The notes: a model not told the origin generated them from the sequence alone. Counted from the first letter of the stretch, positions 13,636-27,297 are shown. The stretch is DNA of 47,500 bases from Chrysomallon squamiferum (GCA_012295275.1 CM022672.1:34241173-34288672), one strand, 5' to 3'. Numbers and translations: made by a program.

Positions 13636-15640
13636 GGTTTTTTTCATTAATTTAAAAACTGTTATAGATATATAAAAAATTATTGGAACTAAATAAAATA
13701 TATATTTACATTTAAAAAAAAATATATATAAAAGGCACTTACTAATGTGCTACTCAGAAACAGATATATTCATATAAACACATACACATTATACATACAC
13801 CCACATACAAGTTTAAAATATGTTTTCTGAAAAATTACTAATTTTACTGTAAATGAAATACTAGAGAATAATTACACTGAATCTTTAATGATAATAAATG
13901 TAATTAAACGATTAAATTAGCAAAGTTAGACAACTCTACAAAAAATAAAATTTGTTTCTAATGTGTAAAATAAAATAATTTGCATAAATTCCAAAAATTG
14001 CAAGATAAAATATCTTTAAAATAAAAATAATTAAAATACCAAAAAAGAAAAATAGAATAAAAATAATCAAATAATGAAGGCTGATGTTCACAAATGAGAC
14101 AAATATTTGTTCAGCATTATTTAAGATTCCCTGAATCAATGCAGTAATACTAATACAGCAAATATAAACAATAAATTGTAGAATTACATCTGGTCATGGA
14201 TAATTTTAATTATATAAACTATTTTTTATTATTATTATTTATTTTTTAATTTAAAAAACAAAAGCAAATAAACAAAATTCTGGAATAGTAAAATGAAATA
14301 ATCAAAATGTTTGAGATCTAGTATTATATAAAAGAAATTATTTGAGAAATAACTAAAACACTTATAAACAATATTTTAAAAACGAAAAATGATATGTAAC
14401 TAACTAATCTACAAGTTGATAACTAAATGATAAATAATTAATAAAAATTTAACACAAGTAATATTAATGTCATTTAACTAATTACCATAAGTAAGGTGTG
14501 AATCATGTTACCATAAATTAATTAAAAAGCAAAAGAAAAATTTAGATAATTGTCATAAGGAATCAACATCATATTAAGGATAGCACCCTACCATAAATTA
14601 ACAATGTTAATTAATATATATATAAAATAAACATGTACATCAGATCTAAATAACAATAAAAAGAAATACAGGCAACATAAACTATGTCAGTTGTTACACA
14701 GAACATTGTAAATTCCATTACTGATACAAAATATTCACAATTATGACTAACGTTTGGTGACAATTTTTGTTACTGTAAGGCATCACAATAAAAGCAAATT
14801 CTGTTATTAAAATGTTTTGTTATGAATTATTGTTTTTATACTAATGACAACATTTTTATAATTTTTTTTTTTTTTTTTTTTTTTTACAGATTTTGATCCT
14901 GTTATCCAAAAAGCTCTGAAATCTTAAACTTTTTCCCAAACAGTAGATATAATGATGTCTTACAATTCTTGGATTGTTTTGCATATACAAACTTTATTTT
15001 GTGCACAAAATTATTAAAAACTATAATAATAAAAGTTGTATTTGAAATATAAATGATGTTCATGTTTAGAGTTAGAACCATTATATTCCAAAATCAAAAA
15101 AAACATTCTGATATCCAAACAAATCTTAAGTTTTTGGGATAAAGAATTCTCAACCTTTACTTGACCTTAATGAAAAATAAAATAATTATTTTCAATCAAG
15201 TTTACAAGATCCACAATTAATACAATAGTAATACTTTAATGATTAAAAAAGTATCATTATAAATTAAGTGACTAAAGCAAAATAACATTTAGATGTCATA
15301 GAGGAAATATTTAAATAAGGAGGTTACTCTGGAGTAATGTTGAGCAAGGTGACAATTTTATAAAAATATAAGACAAAAAATATTTTATGGAGTCTTACAG
15401 ATGTCTACATTAATATATATCCAAAATAAAAAAATAGCTATAAAAGACTGATTATGAAATAATAAAGATTTACAGCTGCAACTTGGTTGTAACCTGAATT
15501 TTAGTTAAAAACATATTTTTTTGAGAAATTAGAATTCTCATTCACATGGATGCACTTTGGTTTATAAAAAATATACAGTGATCAATCCAGTAATATTTTT
15601 TATTATAACCTTAGATAATATCATTAATTATGTTTTTGTA
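12300..15640. other. Non-coding AT-rich region
   Basis: Contains an (ATT)n run at about 13595-13635 and a poly-T at 14860-14885. Pieces near 14880-15140 (ATCCAAAAAGCTCTGAAAT-like) resemble 6640-6780, which hints at a dispersed repeat. No gene seen. Confidence 0.45.
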
Positions 15641-15649
15641 TAAAAAATT

Positions 15650-16870
15650 TGCATTGAAAATAACATTTTGTGACTGTATTAAAACAGTTGTAAAGAATAT
15701 AGCATTTTGCGACTATATTAAATTAGCTGTAAAGATGTATAGTGTTTTGTGATTAAATTATTAAACTGTAAAAATATATAACATTTTTTAACAGTATTAA
15801 AATATTTGCTATGAATACAGCATTTTGTGATTGTATTAAATTGCTTAAAAAAAAAAAAAATAATAATAATACAGCATTTTATGATTGCATTAAACTTTGT
15901 GAAGACTACAGCATAAAAAAACTATTAAAATTAGTTGTAAAGAATATAGCATTTTGTGATTGTATTAAACTATGTAAAGAATATAGAATTAAAAAAAAAG
16001 TTCAATGTACAACTATTAAATACATTGAATATACCAATTTATGACTATACTAAACTGTGTAATGAATATATCATTTTGTGATTGTATTGAATTGTGTAAA
16101 AAATATAGCATTTTGTGATTGTACTGAATTGTGTAAAAAATATAGCATTTTGTGATTGTACTGAATTGTGTAAAAAATATAGCATTTTGTGATTGTACTG
16201 AATTGTTTAAAAAAAAATATATAGCATTTTGTGATTGTATTAAATTGTGTAAAAAACATAGCATTTTGTGATTGGTTTGAATTGTGCCAAAAATAAACAT
16301 TTTGTGATTGTATTAAATTGCGTAAAAAAATATAGCATTTAGCAATTGTATTGAATTGTGTAAACATTATAGCTTTTTTGTGATTATATTGAATTGTGTA
16401 AAAAATATAGCATTTGGTGATTGTATTAAATTATCTAAAAAACACTAAAAAAAGAAATATTAAAATGAGCTGTAAAGTAGATATCTTTTTGTGACTTTAT
16501 TAATTTGTGTAAAGTATACTGCATTTCGTGATTGTATTAAACTATATAAAGAATATAGCATTATTGTGATTCTGTTAAATTATCTAAGGAATATAGCATA
16601 AAAAACAATTTAAAAAACCTTTTAAAATTAGCTGTAAAGTATATAGCATTTTTTTAAACTGAATAAAGAATATAGCATATTGTGATTGTATTAAATTATC
16701 TAAGGAATATAGCATAAAAAAAAAATAATTCTAAAATTATCTGTAAACTATATAGCATTTTGTGATTGTATTTTGTGATTGCATTTTGCAACTGTATTAA
16801 ACTGAATAAAGAAAACTGCCTATTATAATTAGCTGTAAAGAAGATAGCATTTTATGACTGTGTTCAAATA
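15650..16870. repeat. 37-bp AT-rich minisatellite, about 30 degenerate copies
   Basis: The core unit is ATAGCATTTTGTGATTGTA followed by (C/T)TGAATTGTGTAAAAAAT. Adjacent near-identical units begin at 16105, 16142 and 16179, giving exactly 37 bp. Units toward both ends are more diverged and interrupted. Frames open across it on both strands merely translate the repeat. Confidence 0.9.
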
Positions 16871-17049
16871 GCTGATGCAAGTATATCACTAAATAAATAA
16901 TCATTTTTTAAGACAATTCTGAGGTGATCAAAAGACTATGAAATCTGTCATGGTTAATAAAAAGTGATAACTGTATTTTTTTTAAAAGGGTATTCTCACT
17001 ATATAACACATCAGATATGAGCATGAACTGTACTTTGAGAAAAAAATAA

Positions 17050-17760
17050 CAAAATTAGTTTTATTTTTATTTTGGTAAAGGAAACCCTAAAAAAATGTTG
17101 AAAAATTCATTTCTTCTCTAACATCACCAAATATGTAACATATCATAGATATATCCCACATGTCAAAGTATTATACTGTGTGAAAACAAAAGTAATAAAA
17201 TGAATTTCTAATTCTGGTAGGAGTGACCCAGTTGTATAGTGGGTTAAAAGCATATCATTTATTTAGTATACAGAAATATATGTTATGTAATACTTATGGT
17301 GCAGACATTTCGTATTAAATAATCATACAATGTAAAAAGTAATAAAGTTGAATTTTTATTATGGTGGGAGGAACCCATTTTGTAAAGGGTTTATACTCAC
17401 ATCATCTGTTTAGAACACAACACAATTCTACAACACTTATCACACAAATACTGAGTTTGTTAAAGAATTGTACTGTGAGAAAAAGAAATTCAAATTCAAA
17501 TTTTACTTTTGGTAAGAGTAACCCCTTTTGTGGTCACACATCATTTTTCATTATCAACAGTATAATTCTGTAACATTATATGATGCAAAATTTCATGTCA
17601 AAGAACCATACTGTGAGAAAATTAACACAATAATATTTTCAATTTTGTAGAAGTAACACATTTTGTAATGGGGGTTACTCTTTCCAGTCATGATTTTAGA
17701 ACACAGTACATTCTGTAACAAACTATTATGATTTCTATAATGAGAAGGCCCTTGTACTGA
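17050..17760. repeat. Degenerate ~145-bp tandem array, five copies
   Basis: Each unit contains GGTA(A/G)(A/G)AG(T/G)(A/G)ACCC-like and TTTTGTA(A/T)(T/A)GGGTT motifs, a TACTGTG(A/T)GAAAA block and a TTCTGTAAC block. The GGTA-type landmark occurs at about 17073, 17215, 17363, 17510 and 17646 (spacings 142, 148, 147, 136). Copies are roughly 65-75 percent alike by eye. It lies just beyond the 3' end of the rhomboid gene. Confidence 0.75.
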
Positions 17761-18318
17761 TATGAAATTAATACAAGTGATATTTTAACACCTGTCTAGG
17801 AAAACTAGAATGTTTATGGGTAAAATAAATTAACAACAAGGATACAAAAATTAAACAAAATTGTAGAAATATAAATTGGAATATTTACTGATAAAAGGTA
17901 ATTGTCTATAAAATGATATAGTAGAGATAATAAAACATATAAAATTTGAAACTGATAACTTGTCAAATATACAAAACAATAATAATTCAGAATAGGTTAA
18001 ATGGCACAAAAATATAACTAACCTTTCTTTTTTCTTTTTTTTAAAAACAAGGTAATTATAACAAAATTCCTGACAAAAATTGGTAACAAATACTATTTGG
18101 ATGCATGCAGACATAAGTAAGTTTTAGAAAACATTACTAGAAACAAAAAATCATATCAAAATATTTTTCAATTAAAAAAAAAAAAAAAAAAACCTAATTG
18201 AGCACATTGTAGTAAGCATTTCAGTTAAAATGGATTTTAAAAAAAATCCATTAAACCAAACTGCTTAACTGATACTTTTTAAAATAACCTGTTTCCAAAC
18301 GATGCTGCAATGAAACGA

Positions 18319-18324
18319 TTTATT
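18319..18324 (-). terminator. Possible polyadenylation signal of the rhomboid gene
   Basis: AATAAA on the minus strand, about 116 nt after the stop codon. It is the first such hexamer in relatively non-repetitive sequence. In DNA this AT-rich the hexamer is common by chance, and the true 3' UTR could be longer. Confidence 0.3.
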
Positions 18325-18439
18325 TAAGTCAGCCACTACTAGCTGAAATAGCTCAGCTGAACTCTTTCGAAATAACCTATCTACTCTAGAGGTAAAGAAT
18401 CCATTTACTTGAGTCAGGTGATGGATGCTGCAACCATTT

Positions 18440-18597
18440 TTAACTCCAGTCAGTGGGGGGATAACCTTCGAACAACCCGTTGAATATGATGCAAAATGCA
18501 ACGAAGCCGAGATAGATTGCCATGGTAACCCAGCCAAGAGTTGTCTCCCATGGAAGTTCATTGATGTTCTTGAGAATAGGAATACCAAGCAGCAATC
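18440..18597 (-). CDS. RHBDL: Rhomboid exon 10 (residues 325-375, helix 7 and stop)
   Basis: The acceptor is AATTTTTTTTCAG, entering in phase 1. It encodes the end of helix 6 (GLLLGIPILKN), a loop with NELPWETTL, and a seventh helix (GWVTMAIYLGFVAFCIIFNG). A short tail ending PPTDWS and TAA follow. It corresponds to WIFVAMYTVFVLFAVFWNIF at the end of vertebrate RHBDL3. An open frame in another register over the same bases is a shadow. Confidence 0.94.
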
Positions 18598-18635
18598 CTG
18601 AAAAAAAATTAATAATTAACTTAATAATTTCGTCC

Positions 18636-18680
<45 letters not shown>

Positions 18681-18851
18681 ATAAATGTTTTATTTGATTT
18701 ATTTGTTAAATTAAAACCTATGCTAAATATTAACTACAATGATAGATTCAGTTATGAGCTTCACTGCCAAATAAAATAAATACTCTTTATTATATAGGCA
18801 AAGAGTTACTTCCCTTGGTTTGCTTAAATGAATTTGAAGAAAAAAAAAAAA

Positions 18852-18884
<33 letters not shown>

Positions 18885-19744
18885 CTTTGGAAAGGTATTT
18901 TACAAGTCAACAAACAAACAGTAACAGGCATTAAATACTGAAACTGTCCTATATAAGTATAACCCTTGTATCTATATTTTTAGTGGTTTGATAAACATGC
19001 AAGTTATTCTTGTTACTGGACCAGGTCATTCATTATATTATAACACTATTTCAATAATAATTTTATTTTTGTCTGTAACAGATAGATGCACTAATAACAG
19101 AAACATCATTGTACATATATTTCTTGTATTATCTACAGTGGCTCATATATAATTGCAGTCTATGTAATTTCTTTCATCATACACTGCCCACTTGAACCAT
19201 TAGGGCATATTTCAAATTGTTTTTCTTTTAAATTTTCTATATCTCAAGCTATGATTACATGCACAGAATAGTTAAAAATGAATGTTACAAACAAAAAAAT
19301 AATAAATATAAAAACAAAACTTTATCATTTTAGAAAACAGTTGTTTTTAGAAATTTCAATAACTTGGGCTATGCTTATATTCAAAACCAATTCTAAAAGA
19401 ATGCATTAGGAAAAAATTAATAGATATAAAAATTCAAATATTTGGTATCTTAGGCTTTTCTTACATTCACAGCTAATTCTAAGAATGAGTGGTAAAGGGA
19501 AAAATAAAAAATAAAAAATGATAATAAAAATTAAATTAAAAATAAAAATAAATAAAAATTTGTTACCAGCACCAAATCCACCTATGTGGGCCGTCACTCC
19601 AACTTTGTAAGCGTCTGGTTCAGACACACGTCTGTATATTGCCAGAGATGTGTCTGGAACAACTGAAATAGTAATAATAATAACAATAATAATAATAATA
19701 ATAATAATAATGGTAATAATAACAGTAATAATAAAAAAAATTAG

Positions 19745-19775
<31 letters not shown>

Positions 19776-19898
19776 TAATAATAATAATAATAATAATAAG
19801 AGTAATATTAATATAATAATAATAAAATTTTTAGTAAAAAAAATTAATAAAAATAACAATAATAATAATAGTAATAATAATAAAAAAAAAAAATAATA

Positions 19899-19948
<50 letters not shown>

Positions 19949-22680
19949 CACCTCTAAAACAACAGAGAATAATCAAACTTAGCAATAAGAACAAGTAAAA
20001 CAACTATGACAGTATGGCTACTAAATTTTGCTTAAATCAGAACTGTACATTTTAGAAAACACAAATGAGATAGCAAATTCAAAGTGATAATGCTATTAAC
20101 CTTTACAAAAAACACATTATTATTTTTCTTTTTTTTTCTTACCTAGAACCAAGATAATCAACAAACGAACTGGGGCACTTAACAAAACTCTAGAAATAGT
20201 TCCTTCACAGCATTTGTAGTTCATCTCCTTCCAGTTCTGAAAGTAACAAAACATTTAGTATTTACATTTATCAAACTCTTGAAATAGTTCCTTCACAGCA
20301 TTTGTAGTTCATCTCCTTCCAGTTCTGAAAGTAACAAAACATTTAGTATTTACATTTATCAAACTCTTGAAATAGTTCCTTCACAGCATTTGTAGTTCAT
20401 CTCCTTCCAGTTCTGAAAGTAACAAAACATTTAGTATTTATCAAATTTATCAAGTTCCTCCACACATTTGTAGTTCATCTCCTTCAATTTTAAACATTGT
20501 ATTTATTATACATCTTGAAATGTTGTGCATTTGGGTTCATTTCCTTGGAGGAGGGTAACAAAACATTTAGTATTTGAGTTTATGAGTGTGTGAAATGAGA
20601 TGTTCATTTTGGATGATATAACAGAACATTTGTTTATGTTTTCTATGAATGCATGTGTAGATTTGTAGTTATCTGTGAGTGTCTACACATAACAAATTTG
20701 CATTTACATTTATCAATATCTAGAAATGTTCCTTCACAGCATTTGTATATTTTCAATGTTGAAATAGTTCCTTCATATTTTTAATAACAAAACAATTATT
20801 TTCATTTGTTTATTATAGTTTTAATAACAATTATTTTCAATGTTTATCATATTTTAATTTACCAATGTTTGCATTTTAAACCTTGTTATTATTATACATA
20901 ATCAATCAAATTATAATAATTGGGTGAGATGTGTTTTTTAAACGTTTTTAAACTAATTTGTTGTATCTGTGACATATACAAATGACTAATATATGTCTAT
21001 CAATGAATTTTGTTTTATCATAAAACAATTCAGTTTGTGTTTTATTTATTTATGTAACAATTACTGTGTTTATTATATAATCAAATTTTTAAATGTATTT
21101 TAAACAAATTATAATAATTCAGTGACATTTAAATGTTTTAAACAAACTTAACGTGACATATACTGATGTCTAGTAATGAATTTATTCTAAAAACTCTCAG
21201 TTTGTGTTTTATTTATTTATGTACACACACATAATCAAATTTAAATGTTTTAAACAAATTTAACGTGACATATACTGATAAGTCTAAAAATTCTCAGTTT
21301 GTGTTTTATTTATTTATGTACACACACATAATCAAATTTAAACGTTTTAAACAAACTTAACGTGACATATACTGATACATCTAGGAATGAATTTATTCTA
21401 AAAACTCTCAGTTTGTGTTTTATTTTTAAAACTTACCACAACCACGGAGGCAATGTGAGCTCCCAGCAAAGCATACACCCCCCCACTAGCCCCCACCAGC
21501 TGTACCGCATGATCAGTCAGTGAATGAGCCATGGAACCTGAAACACACACAAAAAATATCATTTATACATATACATGTATATACACACACGAGGAATACA
21601 TAAAATTCTAATTAATTAGCAATACATTTAATTATTGAATATATATATTTTTTTTTAATTTGACAAGGGCAAAGAAGTTTTTTTTCTTCCTCCATAATTA
21701 TGAGGAGGTAAAATCCAGTTAATGGAGCATTTGCAAGAACGGGATAAACCTTGCATGTATTGGAAATGGGTAAAATAAATTAACTGGATCACTTATGTGG
21801 ACTGATCCTGTTGTTGTTTATCACATTTCGAATGAGTGTCACAAACACTGGACTACATAAAATATTAATGTGTGACGCACACCCACAAAATGAGTTTTAG
21901 AACCAGTCTCAGTGAAATGTGATGACTGAAAAGAAGTTGTTGATGTTAAAGAGTTGACAGGAAGCATTACAATGATGCTCAATTTTATTTTTTAATCACT
22001 TTTAATTTTACACAATTTCACAATGAAAAATAAATGAAAAGACAAAAAGAAAAAGATAAAGAAAACGTCAAAACTCATGATAAACCGTATGACGGCAATC
22101 ATGACTTTGAGTACCTTTCATGGAAGCAAGTCATAAATTTGGTAGTTGTTAAAACAAAGTAAATATGTAGCATGTGCATGATAATTACAACAGTGTAATA
22201 AAAACTGTTTATCTCAATCATTTTCACAGTCAAAATCTGTTATTCCTCACAGATGTTGTCAGCTGTTGATGTGAAACTAAATCTAGATAAACTGATTTTG
22301 TCTGGCTTTAGATGTTTCTCTTTACTCTGATGTCAACAAACCTGCTTATTACTGAAGACAAAGAGCTTCACATTTCCTTTTTTTAAAAAGATTTTAGCCT
22401 GCAGTGTAACAAAATGTTTAGTAATAAAGATATTTTCAAAACATTTAGTTTATGTTTTATTTTTTTAAATTGTCTTTCTGACACCTTACCACAATGTTGT
22501 AGTCAATTTGGGCTTCCAGGAAGCATAGATCCCTTCATTAATCCCCTGCTAGTTGTAATTAAATATTTATAAATTTTGAAAATTTGTGTGTTTGTATGTA
22601 TGTATGTGTAAGCCTATGTGTATGCCTGTGTATATTTTGTTATGTGTATGTCTGTATCTGTATAAATATATAAATATGTG

Positions 22681-22771
<91 letters not shown>

Positions 22772-24287
22772 AGGGGTAAAATAACCTTACTTCAGAAGGC
22801 TCATCAATAAAAATGTATACTGAAACAAACAACTACATACTTTCTATATTTAAACATGACCCAAACAAAAACAAACAAATGACTAACATGTCAAATATCT
22901 GAATAAACAGGTCAGTGATTATTCTGTTTTGTTAGTGATTGATGTAAATGATAGAACAGAAGTAGGATAATAATATATCTGACATAAACAAAACTATTGT
23001 GTCACTACAGTTAAATTTGAAGTAACAAACAAAGTTAAGTTTAATATATTTAAACAGTGCTTGTAATGTAATTTCCAAAAATCCCCATTCTCTCTGTCAC
23101 ACATAAAACAAAACATACACACATACACACATATATATACATACAGGTACAAACGAATATACCTTTATATGTTTGCTGTTTTGTGTGTTTTAAAATATTT
23201 AGCATTCTAATTGTTATTTTTCTAAATTTATTTATTTAGCTTCATACAGGGTCTGGAGTATTAAACAAATATTTGTTTTTTTCATTCACTGATAAGAGAG
23301 TGACAGCCATAGCAGATATTAAGTTTAACAATGAAGTATCAAATTTATCAGGAGATTATTCAGTTCTTATTTATGTTACTTAAACTGGCTGCAGAAGAAC
23401 CAAGTTTTAATTCACAAGTTAAAAAATTAGCTAAAAAATCTTAGAAATGTGTCAGAAAAGCTAACAGTTTATTAATTTATTGTAAGACAGAATGTTCCTA
23501 CAAAACTAATGATGAAGAATGACGAGTTTATATGAAGATTTATGATCTATAAACATTTGTTAATATAATAACATTTATGTGTAATTTGAGCACTTGCGCA
23601 CACACATACACACACACACACACACACAAAGAAAAGACACACACACACACACACAAAGACACACACACAAAGACACACACACACAGACACAGACACAAAG
23701 AAAACACACACACACACAGACACACACACACACACAAAGAAAAAAGACACACACCTGCTATTACTCCAAGGATGTATAAAATGAGAATTCTCCACCACTT
23801 GTGTACTATTTCTAACATGAGTCCAAACAGAAGCTGAAATATCATGTTTGATATGAGGTGAATGTATCTGAAAATAGAGTTATACAAAAATAAAAATAAA
23901 TAATTAATATAAAAACAATGGATGAAGTGTTATTCCATGTCAAATCTATTCTATATTTGTGAGGGAATCATGAAAAAAGAAAATATATTAATAATAAATA
24001 AATTAATAAATTACTTTTTACAGTCCTACGGCTTTATTTTGATTTGCTTCATTTATAATAATAGCAGCAACAACAACAACTCAACAACAAAAAGGAAAAG
24101 ATTATTTGAATTATTTCTCTAGGTCAATTTGAATTTGCTATCCAAGCAAGGGATTATTTACATGTCAATCACATTTCCAGGAGAGTATTTTATAACATGA
24201 TAATAGTAACTTAACATGTACCCACACCCACCCTTTACGATAAACTAGATAAACTGACTGAATGAAAAAACACCCACAAAGCATACC

Positions 24288-24352
<65 letters not shown>

Positions 24353-25777
24353 TGTATGTGTATGTGTAACAATACCTACACACTATAATCAAAAACAAAA
24401 CATAATAATCATAAATACATTTTCAAAAATCTCATTTTTTAATAACAAACTCAATAATCATCATGCTTCTAAATTTCTGCTAATTGAGAAACACTGAAAC
24501 ATCCCACACTAACAATAACACACTTTAATCTAGTTGTGAACGGCAGACTGAAAAGACCCACCCCTGGTGTATCAGCATGTAGGTGAGGAAGCGCCACGCC
24601 TCGTACCTCCGGGTGGGTTTGTAGACCAGGGGACTGTAGTAGGGGAAGCCACTGGTTGCCGTGACGCTGATACCTTTACCCTTCATGTCCTCAGCATACA
24701 CAATGAACACAATCACCTGCAGGAAAGAAGATAGTCTAGTCGAGATTTTGTAGATTTTTGTTCATTAAAGAAATAAACCCAAGATTAACTAAACATGAGA
24801 TAGTTTTCTGCATTTTGAAAATAATTATCATAAATACTGAACATAAATAATTATAATGGTGTTTATGATTATCACTAAAATAAAGGATAAACACTGAAAA
24901 TAATAATTAATGAAATACAATAATTTTGAAAATAGTAATTATTAAAATATAATAAACCTTAAAAATATTCATTATTAAAATATGATAACTACTGAAAATA
25001 ATCATCATTGAAATATCATAAATACTGAAAGAAAAAAGAACTATTATGATACATCCTGAGAAAAGAGATGATTACTATGACAAATACTGAATAGTAATAC
25101 CTCTGCTATGGTTATGAGAGGGATAAAGAGGGGGGGCACTGGACAGCAGCTGTAGTTGGCTAAGAAATCATCTTTCAGCCTCTGTGGGACAATGTTCTCA
25201 ATCGCTATGGCGAGGAATGACCTGAATGCTGACCTCTCCGCTTTGGTCAGCCCCTCATCACTGGTCATCTGAAAGTAAATCACATTTAGCTAATATAAGT
25301 AATAAGTTTAATATTACACACATACATATAAATATATATATATATATATATACCATCTGAAATTAAATCATGTTCAGCTTAATGTAAGTAATACATTTAA
25401 TATTACATACATACATATACATACATATATATATATCATCTGAAATTAAATCACGTTCAGCTTAATGTAAGTAATACGTTTAATATTACACACATACACA
25501 TACATACACAACCTGCAGTTACTCCAAGAATATACAGCTAATATATACTTTTAATAGCACATGGTGAGCAAACATACTGAAACTCACAGAGAAAAAGAGA
25601 AGAAGAGAAAATAACATAGAGAAAGAGATACAGTAGAAGGAGAGTGAAAATGTGATTGAAAAAGACCGAAACAGAGAAAGAAAGAAAGAGTTACAGGAGT
25701 TACAGAGTGAGAGAATGAGGGTATGAGACAGACAGAGAGAGAAAGGGATTGAGAATTACAGAGAAAGACACACACAA

Positions 25778-25821
<44 letters not shown>

Positions 25822-27297
25822 TGATGAATACCAGATCAATAAACTCTGTGTAGGTGATTCGCTCATCGTGGTTGGCGTCAGCTTTTCTCAGCAGGTAGGT
25901 TAGTCTCCTCTGTGGAATTTTCTCTGTGATTCCCTCCTCCACCATCTCCTCATGCAGTTCAGTGACTCGCACTCCTTCTGGTCCATGCTGAACAGAATAA
26001 CACACAATACAATATCATACAATTCAAAAACATACAATATTATACAATATTATACAATATAGCAGCATACAATATCATACAATACAGCAACACACAATAT
26101 CATACAATAAACACCATACAATATCATACAATACAGCAACATACAATATTGTACAATACAGCAACACACAGTATCATACAATATAGCAATATACAATATC
26201 ATACAATACAGCAACATACAATATCATACAATACAGCAACATACAATATCATACAATACAGCAACATACAATATCATACAATACAGCAACATACAATACA
26301 GTAACATACAATATCATACAATACAGCAATATACAATATCATACAATACAGCAACATACAATATCATACAATACAGTAACATACAATATCATACAATACA
26401 GCAACACACAATACAGTAACATACAATATCATACAATACAGCAATATACAATATCATACAATATCATAACATACAATATCATACAATATAGCAACATACA
26501 ATATCATACAATACAGCAACATACAATATTGTACAATACAGCAACACACAGTATCATACAATATAGCAATATACAATATCATACAATACAGCAACATACA
26601 ATATCATACAATACAGCAACATACAATATCATACAATACAGCAACATACAATATCATACAATACAGCAACATACAATACAGTAACATACAATATCATACA
26701 ATACAGCAATATACAATATCATACAATACAGCAACATACAATATCATACAATACAGTAACATACAATATCATACAATACAGCAACACACAATACAGTAAC
26801 ATACAATATCATACAATACAGCAATATACAATATCATACAATATCATAACATACAATATCATACAATATAGCAACATACAATATCATACAATACAGCAAC
26901 ATACAATATCATACAATACAGCAACATACAATACAGTAACATACAATATTATACAATACAGCAATATACATACAATACAGTAACATACAATATCATACAA
27001 TACACACCATACAATATCATACAATACACACCATACAATATCACATCACACAGTAACATACAATATCATATCACACAGTAACATACAATATCATATCACA
27101 CCCATCACACAACATACCTTAAAAAAATATACAGCAAAATAACTTTCCATAAAAACATACCAAAAAATAAATTATACCGTAAAATAAGATGCCTCACCAC
27201 AAAATGACAGACCATGAAAAAAGTACCACAAAACAGCACACTACATCATAAACATCTAAATAACATACCATAAAATTAAAATAAAGTAATATATGAT

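Noticed and set aside
16016-16367. Minus-strand frames with repeated HNSIQSQNAIFF-like peptide units
   Set aside because: The peptide repeat follows from the 37-bp minisatellite (three units give 111 bp, a multiple of three). No start, promoter or splice context was found.
18228-18255. Hairpin ATGGATTTT..AAAATCCAT past the end of the rhomboid gene
   Set aside because: The short stem is made mostly of A and T runs and is expected by chance. Factor-independent terminators of this kind do not apply to an animal gene.
18265-18588. 107-codon minus-strand open frame
   Set aside because: It overlaps exon 10 in another register. The true frame encodes the rhomboid helix 7 and stops at 18440.
25044-25283. 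Exon 4 ATG as a possible translation start
   Set aside because: The ATG sits exactly at an acceptor and the upstream exons join in frame with EF-hand sequence typical of the family, so it is an internal Met.
26000-27112. Possible CRISPR-like array of regularly spaced repeats
   Set aside because: Units are contiguous with no unique spacers, and the setting is a eukaryotic intron. It is a satellite.
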